64,000 nt of DNA from an uncultured Lachnospiraceae bacterium (GTDB lineage: Bacteria > Bacillota > Clostridia > Lachnospirales > Lachnospiraceae): NCBI GenBank assembly GCA_910576535.1, contig CAJTKK010000002.1, forward strand, positions 294,611-358,610, written 5' to 3'. A program made the translations under genes and the position numbers. This document shows positions 41,828 through 50,759 of the stretch, piece after piece. The stretch's first letter is position 1, and the number at the start of each line of letters is the position of its first letter. The notes beneath the pieces were generated by a model, which had not been told where the DNA came from, did no database searches, and was given only the letters and a program-made list of their open reading frames with translations.

Positions 41828-41961
41828 AGAATTTTACCGAAACATTTCTTTTTCTTTTCCCTGGGAAGATGATAGGCATAAACGGTTTAAGGGAATGCTT
41901 GGTGAATCTCTTCGCAATGGAGGGAAATGGAATTTTTCATAAGAATCGGTTTTATACAGCC

Positions 41962-43014
41962 TTAAGGTTCCCTTAATTTTACTGCATTTGCCGCCTTACG
42001 TTTTCTTTCATCTTCCAAGGCGGCATAATGTTTTCTCGTAGTATTGACATCCTTATGTCCAAGAACATCGGCTACAAGATAAATATCGCCTGTTTCCCGG
42101 TACAAAGAGGTTCCGTATGTGCTTCTAAGCTTATGAGGCGTTATTTTTTTCAAAGTTGTCACATGGGATGCGTATTTTTTGACTAAATTTTCCACGGCCC
42201 GTACAGTAATCCGGCGGTTTTGAATGGATAAAAACAGCGCATGTTCATGTCCGGACAAAGGGATGATATGCCGGCGCTGTTCTAAATACTCCGATAATGC
42301 CCGTTCTACTTCTGTGCCAAAATAAACAACGGTTTCATAACCGCCTTTCCGGCGGATCTTAATGCCATTGTTTTTAAAATCAATATCTTCGATATCCAGG
42401 CCTACGCATTCGGATACACGGATTCCGGTTCCTAAAAGGAGCGTAAGCAGGGCAACGTCCCTTGTCTTCGTCTTGCCATGATACTTTTTCTGCCCTTTGG
42501 TAAGTTTTGCCCCGTCTTCCGCTTGATCCAATAGGATAGCCACTTCGTCGGCATCCAGGCGTATAATTTCTTTTTCATGGAGCTTTGGCATTGGAATCAG
42601 TACGGCAGGGTTTTTTTCTATCAGCTCCATTTGATAAAAATAATTGTAAAAGCTGCGCAAAGATGCCAGCTTCCTTGATTTCCCCCTTTCTTCGTTAGTA
42701 ATTTCACGGTTATCCTTCTGATAGTAGGAGATATATTCCATATATTCCTCAATATCTTCTCTTGTGATATTTTCTAAGATGGACAAAGGAAAATCTTTTA
42801 TCTCCATTTTGCTGCAATAGCTGTTATTTTTATGCATATATTCAAAAAACACCCGGAGATCATAGGCATAGGCCAAACGCGTCCTGGAAGAAGTATTATT
42901 TTCTATTCCACGGAAAAATTGTTTGCTAAAGGAGGGAAGTTCGGAAAGGACATTCCTCATTTTTACGATATTCAGTTTGTTTTGTTCTTCATGATAATTT
43001 TTTTTGTCATCCAT
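41962..43014 (-). CDS. Tyrosine recombinase (Xer-like, XerS-type length)
   Basis: A 350-residue tyrosine recombinase. The N-terminal core-binding domain (about 20-130) starts with LPSFSKQFFRGIENNTSSRT. The catalytic domain has Arg in GTGIRVSECVGLD, Lys in RRKGGYE, HKLRSTYG, LGHKDVNTTRKHYAAL (His and nucleophile Tyr), so all catalytic residues are present. It may be the chromosome-dimer resolvase or a housekeeping integrase; its length and N-terminal form recall XerS of streptococci. No phage or integron genes are nearby. It overlaps the thiolase gene stop (TAATG), so they are co-expressed. Confidence 0.82.
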   Translation of the reverse strand: MDDKKNYHEEQNKLNIVKMRNVLSELPSFSKQFFRGIENNTSSRTRLAYAYDLRVFFEYMHKNNSYCSKMEIKDFPLSILENITREDIEEYMEYISYYQKDNREITNEERGKSRKLASLRSFYNYFYQMELIEKNPAVLIPMPKLHEKEIIRLDADEVAILLDQAEDGAKLTKGQKKYHGKTKTRDVALLTLLLGTGIRVSECVGLDIEDIDFKNNGIKIRRKGGYETVVYFGTEVERALSEYLEQRRHIIPLSGHEHALFLSIQNRRITVRAVENLVKKYASHVTTLKKITPHKLRSTYGTSLYRETGDIYLVADVLGHKDVNTTRKHYAALEDERKRKAANAVKLREP

Positions 43015-43733
43015 TAATTATTTGTCCATCCTTTCAAACTGCTGTTAAGGATCGCCGTAAACATTCTTTCTTTTACGCCTGGGTTTTCCCGGTTCAGTGT
43101 TTTTAACAAATTTTTAATATATTCCCGCTTCGTATTGCCATCTGCAGGGCAGGGGCTTTTCACTACCGGGACTTGATTCTTATTTACAAACCCTATGACA
43201 TCGGCTTCATTCATGTAAAGCAAAGGCCTTATGACCGTTAAGCCCGTCCGGTCCAGATAAGTCACTGGTAAAAAAGTATGAAATCTGCCTTCAAAAATCA
43301 GGGACATTAACATTGTTTCCACTACATCATCTTTATGATGTGCATAAGCGACTTTATTGCAGCCAAGCTTTTTTACCGCATCATTTAAAGCGCCTTTTCT
43401 CATTTTTGCACATAAAGAGCAGGGATTGGTTTCCTTTCTGTCTTCAAATATAATTTTGGCAATATCCGTGTGTATCACATGATATTCTACGTGAAGGCTT
43501 TGGCAAAGCCTCCTGATTTCCTCCAAATTCAGGTTTTGAAAGCCTAAATCTACGGTTACGGCATGGATGCTAAAATGTTTCGGGTAAAAACGCTGCAAGC
43601 CATGGAGGGCATATAACAGAGTAAGGCTATCTTTTCCGCCGGAAATGCCTACTGCAATGTTATCTTTTTCTTCAATCATATGATAATCGTCAATCGCTTT
43701 TCGCACATAACTAAATACCTGCTGTAATTTCAT
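43014..43733 (-). CDS. TtcA-like tRNA thiolation ATPase
   Basis: A 239-residue PP-loop protein with SGGKDSLTLLYAL, CSLCAKMRKGAL (CxxC), KVAYAHHKDDVVETML and a third Cys in KSPCPADGN. TtcA uses an iron-sulfur cluster to thiolate cytidine 32 of tRNA. The same pattern occurs in related uridine thiolases, so the exact target is unsure. It shares an operon with the recombinase. Confidence 0.85.
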   Translation of the reverse strand: MKLQQVFSYVRKAIDDYHMIEEKDNIAVGISGGKDSLTLLYALHGLQRFYPKHFSIHAVTVDLGFQNLNLEEIRRLCQSLHVEYHVIHTDIAKIIFEDRKETNPCSLCAKMRKGALNDAVKKLGCNKVAYAHHKDDVVETMLMSLIFEGRFHTFLPVTYLDRTGLTVIRPLLYMNEADVIGFVNKNQVPVVKSPCPADGNTKREYIKNLLKTLNRENPGVKERMFTAILNSSLKGWTNN

Positions 43734-43768
43734 TCTTCCTCACCATCCGCCCTTTGGCTCTTTTCCTG

Positions 43769-43798
43769 ATTATAAGGTCATTATATCATTCTTATCAA
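43769..43798 (-). promoter_or_regulatory. Promoter of the thiolase-recombinase operon
   Basis: On the - strand TTGATA (43793-43798), an 18-base spacer and TATAAT (43769-43774), 35 bases before the start codon. Confidence 0.55.
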
Positions 43799-43890
43799 AA
43801 AATTTATACCATAATCATACATTTCTAAACAGGAATATGATATAATGAACTTTAATTAGAAAATAGAAATTAAAGGATGGGCAGTTATTT

Positions 43891-45312
43891 ATGAAATTCC
43901 GTATTGACAAGAAATATATCCACTGGGGCTTTACCGCGTTTGCTGTTATTGCGGCTAGTATTCTGTTTTATTATTTATTATTCCATAGGGAAAATCTTTC
44001 TAATGGGTTTCATGCATTTCTTGCAGTTGCCATGCCTATTTTGGATGGGCTGATCTTGGCTTATCTGCTTACCCCGATTTTAAATGGGGTTGAAAAAAGA
44101 TGTTTAATTCCCCTTTGCATGAAATGCAATATCGGGGTGAATAAGCGCAGCAGAAAAAAAATCCGTGCATTATCCATCCTTTTAACCGTGCTTATCGTAA
44201 GTTTTATTATCTATAGCTTTTTTTCCATGGTAATTCCCCAGCTAGTGAAAAGTATCCAGAGCATTATCCTGCAATTCCCGATTTATGTAAATAATCTGAC
44301 GATCTGGGTGAAAAAACTGCTGGCGGATAATCCGGATATTGAAACAGCCGTCGTGGAAGTCATGGATACTTATTCCGTGGAATTAAATAATTTCCTTAAT
44401 TTGAGTCTTCTTCCTAAAATGAATGAAGTGATCAAGGATGTATCGTTAAGTTTTCTTAGTTTTTTAATGCGGTTATGGAATCTGATTATCGGTTTTATTA
44501 TTTCTATTTATATATTGGGAAGCAAAGAACTGTTTGCCGGACAGGCAAAGAAAATAGTATATGCGTTGTTTGAAACCAATACTGCCAACGCCATTATTTC
44601 CGATGTACGTTTTACCCATAGAACTTTCAGCGGATTTATGGTTGGGAAGATAATTGATTCTATTATCATTGGTATTATCTGCTTTTTGGGAACAAGCATG
44701 ATGGGAACGCCTTATGCAATTTTAATTAGCGTCATCGTAGGCATAACAAATATTATTCCTTTTTTTGGGCCATATCTCGGTGCAATTCCCAGTGCGTTTC
44801 TTATACTAATGGTAAATCCTTTGCAATGCTTATACTTTATCATTTTTATTTTAGTTTTACAGCAATTTGACGGGAATGTGCTTGGCCCCAAAATTTTAGG
44901 GGATTCCACCGGTTTATCCGGGTTTTGGGTTATTTTTTCTATTACTCTATTTGGCGGAATATTCGGAGTTTTAGGTATGATTGTCGGCGTTCCTGTTTTT
45001 GCAATTTTTTATGCGGGTGTCAGAGCCTTTATTAATCAGCTTCTTCTTAGAAAAAAACTTCCCGCCGATACTGGAAATTACTTAAATGTAGGATCGATTG
45101 AAAACGGGGAATTTATTCCTTATCATGTGGAAGAGCAATCGGAATTATCGGCCAGCTCACTGGCTCATGAAGGAAAGCCAAAACAAAAGAGCATGATTCA
45201 TCATTTTTTCCGGGGCGAAAAAACAGAACGGAATGAAAGCAATGCGGACAATAAGACAACTGCCTTCCATGGGGATATAAAAGAACAAAGAGAAAAAGAG
45301 GAGACACAGTAA
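43891..45312 (+). CDS. AI-2E family (PerM/UPF0118) transporter
   Basis: A 473-residue membrane protein with about eight helices. It shows the family segments RFTHRTFSGFMVGKIIDSIIIG, ITNIIPFFGPYLGAIPSA and FDGNVLGPKILGDSTGLSGFWV, shown here in part. A hydrophilic C-terminal tail of about 90 residues is Glu/Lys-rich. Members export varied small molecules or Na+; autoinducer-2 export is shown for only one. TATAAT at 43841 may be its -10. It is followed by dtd after one base. Confidence 0.9.
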   Translation: MKFRIDKKYIHWGFTAFAVIAASILFYYLLFHRENLSNGFHAFLAVAMPILDGLILAYLLTPILNGVEKRCLIPLCMKCNIGVNKRSRKKIRALSILLTVLIVSFIIYSFFSMVIPQLVKSIQSIILQFPIYVNNLTIWVKKLLADNPDIETAVVEVMDTYSVELNNFLNLSLLPKMNEVIKDVSLSFLSFLMRLWNLIIGFIISIYILGSKELFAGQAKKIVYALFETNTANAIISDVRFTHRTFSGFMVGKIIDSIIIGIICFLGTSMMGTPYAILISVIVGITNIIPFFGPYLGAIPSAFLILMVNPLQCLYFIIFILVLQQFDGNVLGPKILGDSTGLSGFWVIFSITLFGGIFGVLGMIVGVPVFAIFYAGVRAFINQLLLRKKLPADTGNYLNVGSIENGEFIPYHVEEQSELSASSLAHEGKPKQKSMIHHFFRGEKTERNESNADNKTTAFHGDIKEQREKEETQ

Positions 45313-45313
45313 A

Positions 45314-45763
45314 ATGCGTTTTGTCATACAGAGAGTCATGGGTGCGGAAGTAAAAACGGATCAGAAAGTGATTGGAAAAATCGGAAAAGGATTACTGGTA
45401 TTTGTCGGAATCTGTGAAACAGATACAAAAGAAATTGCTGATAAAATGCTGAAAAAGCTAATTGGATTACGTATTTTTGAGGATGAGAACGGTAAAACCA
45501 ATCTTGATTTAAAAACAGTAAATGGCAATTTGTTAGTAATTTCACAATTTACATTATATGCTGACTGCAAAAAAGGAAACCGTCCTTCTTTTGTCCGTGC
45601 GGGGTCCCCGGAAATGGCAAATACTTTATACCGTTATATAATAGAAAAAGGGAAAGAGGCATTGCCCGGAATACAACAAGGGGAGTTTGGGGCTGATATG
45701 AAAATATCCCTCATAAATGATGGGCCATTTACTGTTTTACTGGATTCGGATGAAATATGCTAA
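45314..45763 (+). CDS. dtd: D-aminoacyl-tRNA deacylase
   Basis: A 149-residue Dtd with MRFVIQRVMGAEV, VISQFTLYADCKKGNRPSF and the C-terminal LINDGPFTVLLDS. The SQFTL and NDGPFT motifs form the active site that cleaves D-amino acids and Gly off mischarged tRNA. It probably shares the transcript of the AI-2E gene. Confidence 0.97.
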   Translation: MRFVIQRVMGAEVKTDQKVIGKIGKGLLVFVGICETDTKEIADKMLKKLIGLRIFEDENGKTNLDLKTVNGNLLVISQFTLYADCKKGNRPSFVRAGSPEMANTLYRYIIEKGKEALPGIQQGEFGADMKISLINDGPFTVLLDSDEIC

Positions 45764-45827
45764 CTTCAGGAAAGGAACACTGAGGATAGTTTTAATATGA
45801 TTTTGATATGAAAAAGAGGAGAATGAA

Positions 45828-46067
45828 ATGATAATTATTGTTATTATAACAGCAGCCTTTTTGATTTTATATCTTACTTCGTTTATACGCCAGGTAAGGC
45901 AGAAAAAAGAAAATGAAATCAATACTGTGGAAGAATTCCATAATAATTATGGAATAAATCATAATAAAGAAGCTTTCCCTCAAAATAGAAATACAAGAGA
46001 AAGCGGTTCTGCTTATAAGTATATCACCAAATATAACAGTTCTGAGGATTATAGGGAGAAACGCTGA
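45828..46067 (+). CDS. Small single-pass membrane protein of unknown function
   Basis: A 79-residue protein with one N-terminal membrane helix (IIIVIITAAFLILYLTSF) and a hydrophilic Asn/Lys-rich tail. AAGAGGAG stands 6 bases from ATG. No family recognised. A hairpin follows, so it is likely a real last gene of its unit. Confidence 0.55.
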   Translation: MIIIVIITAAFLILYLTSFIRQVRQKKENEINTVEEFHNNYGINHNKEAFPQNRNTRESGSAYKYITKYNSSEDYREKR

Positions 46068-46076
46068 TCCAGGAAT

Positions 46077-46110
46077 AACTATTCGTTAAAGTTGTCTTTT
46101 GCGAATAGTT
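46077..46110. terminator. Hairpin terminator between convergent genes
   Basis: AACTATTCG (46077-46085) and CGAATAGTT (46102-46110) form perfect arms with a 16-base loop, followed by TCTCCTATAT. It lies between the small membrane gene and the HD-GYP gene end. Confidence 0.55.
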
Positions 46111-46147
46111 TCTCCTATATAAAACAATACTCTGCTTTTTGTCTTAT

Positions 46148-47233
46148 TCAATCTAAGATCTCCACAATTCCGATATCTTTATATACCGATAAGTCAAGAA
46201 AGCTATTTCCGACTTGCACCAAAGGGCGGGTTAAGTTAAATTTATTGATCAAAACGATCTGGCCAGTTAACCCATTGCTTAAGCGGACATTGTGACGGAT
46301 AAAATTATTGGTGACATGGGAAATAAAAGTCATCAGCATATGGGAATCGTATTTTTGATATCCGGTATCCTCTAACCGTTTTAAAAGCCAAAACGGCGAC
46401 CTGGGTTTGATTCCTTCCTCTGCCATAATCATAGTGTCATAAGTGTCCGCGATGGCAATAATACGGGAAATATGATTAATGTTTTCATGTTTGATCTTTA
46501 GCGGGAAGCCAGACCCGTCTTGACGTTCATGATGTGTTAAAATAGCCTGTTTTACTTTTACATCAATATTTTTTTCCTTAAATAAATTATATCCTAGTAT
46601 GGCATGTTTGCTGTAGGGGCCGCCTTCTATTTCAGCGTGGAAAGTAAAACGTGGCGGAAGTTCTGCAGAACCCGTCAGCTTAAGCAGGCCGATATCATGC
46701 AGAAGCCCGGCCGTTCCTACTAATTCCACGTCTTGTTTTTCTAAATTAAGCCATTTTGCCAATACTTGTCCCCAAAGGGCGACATTAATCGAATGGGTAT
46801 ATAAGCCTTCTGCGCTTTTTTTCATAGTAAAAAGCATATTGCATAAATTGACTTCGTTTTCTGAATTTTCAACAAGATTGTTCAGCATCCCTAAAAGAAG
46901 CGGGATATCCAAATCTTTTTCATTGGTTACAATATTTTTTAAATTTTCAGAAAGCGCGTTTTCTGCAATTTGAAAGTTTTCCTTAAACTCTTCTATCTGC
47001 TGCTGCCTGACTTTGGGAACCGATTCGGGAGAAGGGATATCCTCAGGGCTAGATGCTGTTGCTTGATAATCTACCATAACATAATCAATAAAATGCCTGG
47101 TCAAAAGAGAAACTACATCTTTTGTCACGGGAGTATTGCTAGGAACAAGAATTGCCCCGGTTCTCGTATAAACATCACTTTTTATGACCATCCCTCTTCT
47201 AAGACGGTCCGTATGTATTCTAAAAGATGCCAT
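46148..47233 (-). CDS. HD-GYP domain protein, probable c-di-GMP phosphodiesterase
   Basis: A 361-residue protein. The N-terminal 90 residues are a small domain (RIHTDRLRRGMVIKSDVY) often found before HD-GYP. The HD-GYP core has AGLLHDIGLLKL (HD pair), then HAILGYNLF and LTHHERQDGSGFPLK. GYP is GFP here, a conservative change. Metal ligands look complete, so hydrolysis of cyclic di-GMP is plausible. No diguanylate cyclase is in the window. Confidence 0.85.
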   Translation of the reverse strand: MASFRIHTDRLRRGMVIKSDVYTRTGAILVPSNTPVTKDVVSLLTRHFIDYVMVDYQATASSPEDIPSPESVPKVRQQQIEEFKENFQIAENALSENLKNIVTNEKDLDIPLLLGMLNNLVENSENEVNLCNMLFTMKKSAEGLYTHSINVALWGQVLAKWLNLEKQDVELVGTAGLLHDIGLLKLTGSAELPPRFTFHAEIEGGPYSKHAILGYNLFKEKNIDVKVKQAILTHHERQDGSGFPLKIKHENINHISRIIAIADTYDTMIMAEEGIKPRSPFWLLKRLEDTGYQKYDSHMLMTFISHVTNNFIRHNVRLSNGLTGQIVLINKFNLTRPLVQVGNSFLDLSVYKDIGIVEILD

Positions 47234-47318
47234 AAGTCATAAGCCTTTCTCCAATTTTTCCGCAAGCAGATATGCTATACAGCCATAAAGCAGACGTTTG
47301 AAGTTTGAAATTTCTGCT

Positions 47319-47942
47319 TTACTTTCTGCTTTCAAAATCTTCCACAAACTGCACAATTAACTTTACAGTTCCCTCGATACCAAGGACACTGCTATTAATG
47401 CATAAATCGTAACTGTCGGCTCTTCCCCATTTTTTGGAGGAATAATAGTTATAATAACTTTGACGCTGTTTATCTTTTTTGGTAATCATTTCTTTTGCCT
47501 TTGTTTCCGTGAGGCTATACCGTTCCATAATCCGCTTTATTTTTGTATCATTATTTCCATAAATAAATAAATGGACACAATTTGTATATTCGCTCAGAGC
47601 ATAATCTGCACACCGTCCTACAATAATACAAGGCCCTTCATCGGCTATTTTTTTGATCGTATCAAACTGTGCCAGAAAAACTTTATGGCTGATGGGCATA
47701 TCAACAAAAGAAGAAGCATTATATCCGAAGGAATAAGTATCCATCACTAAATTATAAAGAAAGGAGTTGGTTGGACGTTCATCATGATTCTGGATCATCT
47801 CTTCGCAAAACCCGCTTTCTTTCGCAGCTCTTGTCAGCAATTCTTTATCATAGCACTTTACGCCAAAATATTCCGCTACCTTTTCCCCGATTTCCCTGCC
47901 TGCAGAGCCAAATTGACGCCCAATTGTAATAATCGTATTCAT
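47319..47942 (-). CDS. Cytidylate-kinase-like family protein (second copy)
   Basis: A 207-residue paralogue of the protein at 39684, with TIGRQFGSAGREIGEKVAEYFG, CYDKELLTRAAKESG, IIVGRCADYAL and KKDKQRQSYYNYYSSKKW. The same length and motifs, with moderate identity by eye, suggest an old duplication. Function unproven. AGGAGG precedes the start. Confidence 0.83.
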   Translation of the reverse strand: MNTIITIGRQFGSAGREIGEKVAEYFGVKCYDKELLTRAAKESGFCEEMIQNHDERPTNSFLYNLVMDTYSFGYNASSFVDMPISHKVFLAQFDTIKKIADEGPCIIVGRCADYALSEYTNCVHLFIYGNNDTKIKRIMERYSLTETKAKEMITKKDKQRQSYYNYYSSKKWGRADSYDLCINSSVLGIEGTVKLIVQFVEDFESRK

Positions 47943-47995
47943 ATATTATCCTCCTAATTCTTTCTAATTCCTATTTTTTATACTACATACATAAT

Positions 47996-48024
47996 ATTAT
48001 ATATAAAATTCAAAAGAATTTCAA
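47996..48024 (-). promoter_or_regulatory. Promoter of the second cmk-like gene
   Basis: On the - strand TTGAAA (48019-48024), a 17-base spacer and a perfect TATAAT (47996-48001), 53 bases before the start. Confidence 0.72.
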
Positions 48025-48041
48025 CAAATGATACAAAAGCA

Positions 48042-48968
48042 TCACAGGATTTCCAGCAAATGTACAAAATAACCGGGCAGGGGTGCGTCGGTTTCTATAT
48101 ATTTCCCGCTTCTGGGATGGATAAAACCAAGGGTCTTGGCATGAAGGCACTGCCCTTCCAGCCGGAAGGGTGACTTTCTTCCGCCAGCATACACCTCATC
48201 CCCTAATAAAGGATGCCCTATGCTTGCCATGTGTACCCGGATCTGATGAGTGCGCCCGGTTTCCAGGCTGCATTCTATATAGGTGTACCCAGAAAAATTC
48301 TGCAATGTTTTATAATGAGTGACTGCGTTCCTGCCGTTTTTTACATTGGCAGCCATTTTCTTTCTGTCAGCGGGATGGCGTCCAATGGGAACATGAATGG
48401 TTCCCCCGCTCTCTTTGCAGTTCCCATAGCAAATCGCCCGGTATCTGCGTACAACGGAATGGTCTTTTAATTGTGCAGCTATGTGGTTATGGGAAAAATC
48501 ATTTTTACAGATAATGACAGACCCAGTGGTATCTTTATCAATACGATGTACAATTCCTGGACGCATAATACCGTTAATACCGGATAGATTCCCGCGGCAG
48601 TGATACATTATGGCATTCACCAAAGTTCCGCTCAGATGCCCGGGAGCTGGATGAACTACCATTCCTTTTGGCTTATTGACCACTAGAACATCCTCATCTT
48701 CATAAAGGATATCTAACGGAATATTTTCCGGCAGAATATCTGTTTTTGCTACCGAAGGAAGTTCCATCCTGACTTCATCCCCGCGTTTTAGACGGTAATT
48801 TGCCTTTACACCCGCTTGATTTACTGTCACATGATTGTCTTTCAATAATTTCTGTATATAAGAACGCGACAAAGAACCGATAAGTCCGTTTAATACCTTA
48901 TCGATCCTCTCATCTTCCCATTCTTCTGTTATGAAAAAGAAAAATTCCTTATTCGTTTGGTTATCCAT
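48042..48968 (-). CDS. RluD-type 23S rRNA pseudouridine synthase
   Basis: A 308-residue enzyme with an S4 domain (RIDKVLNGLIGSLSRSYIQKL, shown in part as RIDKVLNGLIGSLSRS), the central VVNKPKGMVVHPAPGH motif and the catalytic HRIDKDTTGSVI, plus RTHQIRVHMASIGHPLLGD. Length and VNKPKGMVVHP point to the RluD/YlyB branch, which usually modifies 23S rRNA helix 69 or nearby sites. It begins 5 bases after aroB stops. Confidence 0.93.
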   Translation of the reverse strand: MDNQTNKEFFFFITEEWEDERIDKVLNGLIGSLSRSYIQKLLKDNHVTVNQAGVKANYRLKRGDEVRMELPSVAKTDILPENIPLDILYEDEDVLVVNKPKGMVVHPAPGHLSGTLVNAIMYHCRGNLSGINGIMRPGIVHRIDKDTTGSVIICKNDFSHNHIAAQLKDHSVVRRYRAICYGNCKESGGTIHVPIGRHPADRKKMAANVKNGRNAVTHYKTLQNFSGYTYIECSLETGRTHQIRVHMASIGHPLLGDEVYAGGRKSPFRLEGQCLHAKTLGFIHPRSGKYIETDAPLPGYFVHLLEIL

Positions 48969-48973
48969 GTCTA

Positions 48974-50083
48974 TTACTCTGCCAAGTCTTCATCACTGAA
49001 ATAGATTTCTTGAATGGCATTTAAAATATCTTCGTCCGTTACTGTCATGTCAAGAACTGATTTCCCTACTTTTTTTAAAAGCACAAATTTTATCTGCCCG
49101 GATTCCATTTTTTTATCTGACTTGGTCAGTTCTAAGATTTCCTCCGGGTTGATATGGTCAATGGAAATCGGCAATTGAAACGGTACAAACATATCCCTGA
49201 TTTCGTAATATTCGTCCATTGTAAGCAATTCATGTTTCCAGGAAATAAAAGCTGCGGCAACACAGCCCAAAGCGATACATTCCCCATGATAAAGCTCAAA
49301 GTTCTTTGCTTTTTCCAAAGCATGTCCGATGGTATGCCCAAAATTTAAAAGCGCCCGTTCTCCCTTTTCCATAGGGTCTTTTTCTACAATCATTTTCTTT
49401 ATTTTGCTGCTTCTTATAACCATCTCTTCTAATATTGCTGGTTCTCTTTCACATATTTCATACATGTTTTCCAGCAGCCATACATAAAAAATAGAATCCC
49501 GGATTAATCCATGCTTCATTATTTCTGCAAAACCTGAGAAATATTGGCGTTCTTCCAATGTCTTTAACGTAGAAACATTCATATAAACTAATTTGGGCAT
49601 ATAAAACGCCCCTACCATATTTTTATATCCGTCAAAATCCACTCCTGTTTTCCCGCCGATGCTGCTGTCTGCCTGCGCCAGCAATGTGGTCGGGATCTGG
49701 ATAAAATCAATGCCTCTTAAATAGGTTGCTGCAGTATAGCCGGTTAAGTCACCAGTGACCCCTCCCCCTAACGCGATGAGAAGATCCTTTCTGTCAAAAC
49801 CTTCTTTTATGAGGAATGAATAGGCTTCTTTTACGGTATCCAATGTCTTGCTTTGTTCGCCGGCCGGAAAAGAAAACACTGCTGTTTTTAAGCATTTGTC
49901 CTTTATAAGGTCCAATATTTCCCCGGCATATAATTTTTCTACCGTTGAATCCGTAAACAGGCAAATCCTGCGTCCGCTTATCTGCAAAATCTCCAATTCC
50001 TTTTCAAGCCCTTGGAAGTCTTGGGCAAACACAATGTCATAACAAGGTTTTTTTGCATAGTTTATCGTCAGTCTTTCTGCCAT
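48974..50083 (-). CDS. aroB: 3-dehydroquinate synthase
   Basis: A 369-residue AroB from ATG 50083 (MAERLTINY), with AAGGA 12 bases upstream; the frame opens 84 bases earlier without a binding site. It converts DAHP to 3-dehydroquinate in the shikimate pathway. GGGVTGDLTGYTAATYLRG, the NAD/metal region LAQADSSIGGKTGVD and NFGHTIGHALE are intact. No other aro gene is here. Confidence 0.96.
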   Translation of the reverse strand: MAERLTINYAKKPCYDIVFAQDFQGLEKELEILQISGRRICLFTDSTVEKLYAGEILDLIKDKCLKTAVFSFPAGEQSKTLDTVKEAYSFLIKEGFDRKDLLIALGGGVTGDLTGYTAATYLRGIDFIQIPTTLLAQADSSIGGKTGVDFDGYKNMVGAFYMPKLVYMNVSTLKTLEERQYFSGFAEIMKHGLIRDSIFYVWLLENMYEICEREPAILEEMVIRSSKIKKMIVEKDPMEKGERALLNFGHTIGHALEKAKNFELYHGECIALGCVAAAFISWKHELLTMDEYYEIRDMFVPFQLPISIDHINPEEILELTKSDKKMESGQIKFVLLKKVGKSVLDMTVTDEDILNAIQEIYFSDEDLAE

Positions 50084-50229
50084 AAAAGTATTATTTCCTT
50101 TCCTGATCTTATTGTTTATTATATAATTAGTTCTCCCATGTACAGTGAAATGCCCCGTCACAAGCAACGGGGAATTAATCAGAATACTTTCCGTCTATGG
50201 GAAGTCTTTATAAATCAGCAATTTCTAAC

Positions 50230-50730
50230 TTATGATTTATTGATGGGTACATCAAAAGCCCCGGACAGCAATTCCTGAAAATCACCAGAAATATCTACAC
50301 TGGCCGGTGTAATAATAAATATGTAATGTGATATTTTTTGGAGATTGCCGCTGATTGCAAAACAGGAACCGGAGGTAAAATCAATAATCCTCTGCGCAAT
50401 ATCCACATCCAGGCCTTCCAGATTAAGCACTACGGTTCTGTTTGCCAGCAAAGTCTCAGTAATCTCCCTGGCATCTTCTACTGAAGTCGGCTTAATCACA
50501 CATACTTCCATTCCTGCGCCGATCATCTTTCTTGGCTGCCTTGTTAATGGTGTAATTTTGGGTGATGTTTTCCGGGGTTCCTCCGCTACGGGCGGTTCTT
50601 CTTTTACTGCAGCGCTGTTTTTCTTTGCCGGTTTTACTTCTGCCGGTTCATCATAATAGTCATCGTCATAATAATCATCGTCTTCATCGTTTAATTTCAT
50701 ATAATTTAAAAATTTATCCATAACTCCCAT
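50230..50730 (-). CDS. sepF: Cell division protein SepF
   Basis: A 166-residue SepF. A membrane-targeting amphipathic start (MGVMDKFLNYMKL) leads into an acidic Asp/Tyr stretch and a Pro/Lys linker. The C-terminal dimerising domain follows (about 75-155) with VCVIKPTSVEDAREITETL and VVLNLEGLDVDIAQRIIDF. It bundles FtsZ filaments at the septum. AAGGAG upstream. It lies after yggS, as in many Firmicutes. Confidence 0.95.
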   Translation of the reverse strand: MGVMDKFLNYMKLNDEDDDYYDDDYYDEPAEVKPAKKNSAAVKEEPPVAEEPRKTSPKITPLTRQPRKMIGAGMEVCVIKPTSVEDAREITETLLANRTVVLNLEGLDVDIAQRIIDFTSGSCFAISGNLQKISHYIFIITPASVDISGDFQELLSGAFDVPINKS

Positions 50731-50759
50731 GCTTAAAATTATCTCCTTATACCGGCTGG

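Noticed and set aside
41828..41961. dif-like recombination site beside the Xer-like gene
   Set aside because: An ATTTTACCGAAAC stretch caught the eye, but I could not find two matching half-sites, so no site is called.
41962..43014. Prophage or integrative element signalled by the integrase-like gene
   Set aside because: Flanking genes are housekeeping, no att-like repeats or excisionase are visible, and base composition does not change.
50153..50172. Terminator after sepF
   Set aside because: CCCCGT/ACGGGG forms a 6-base stem, but no T run follows on the - strand, so support is too weak.
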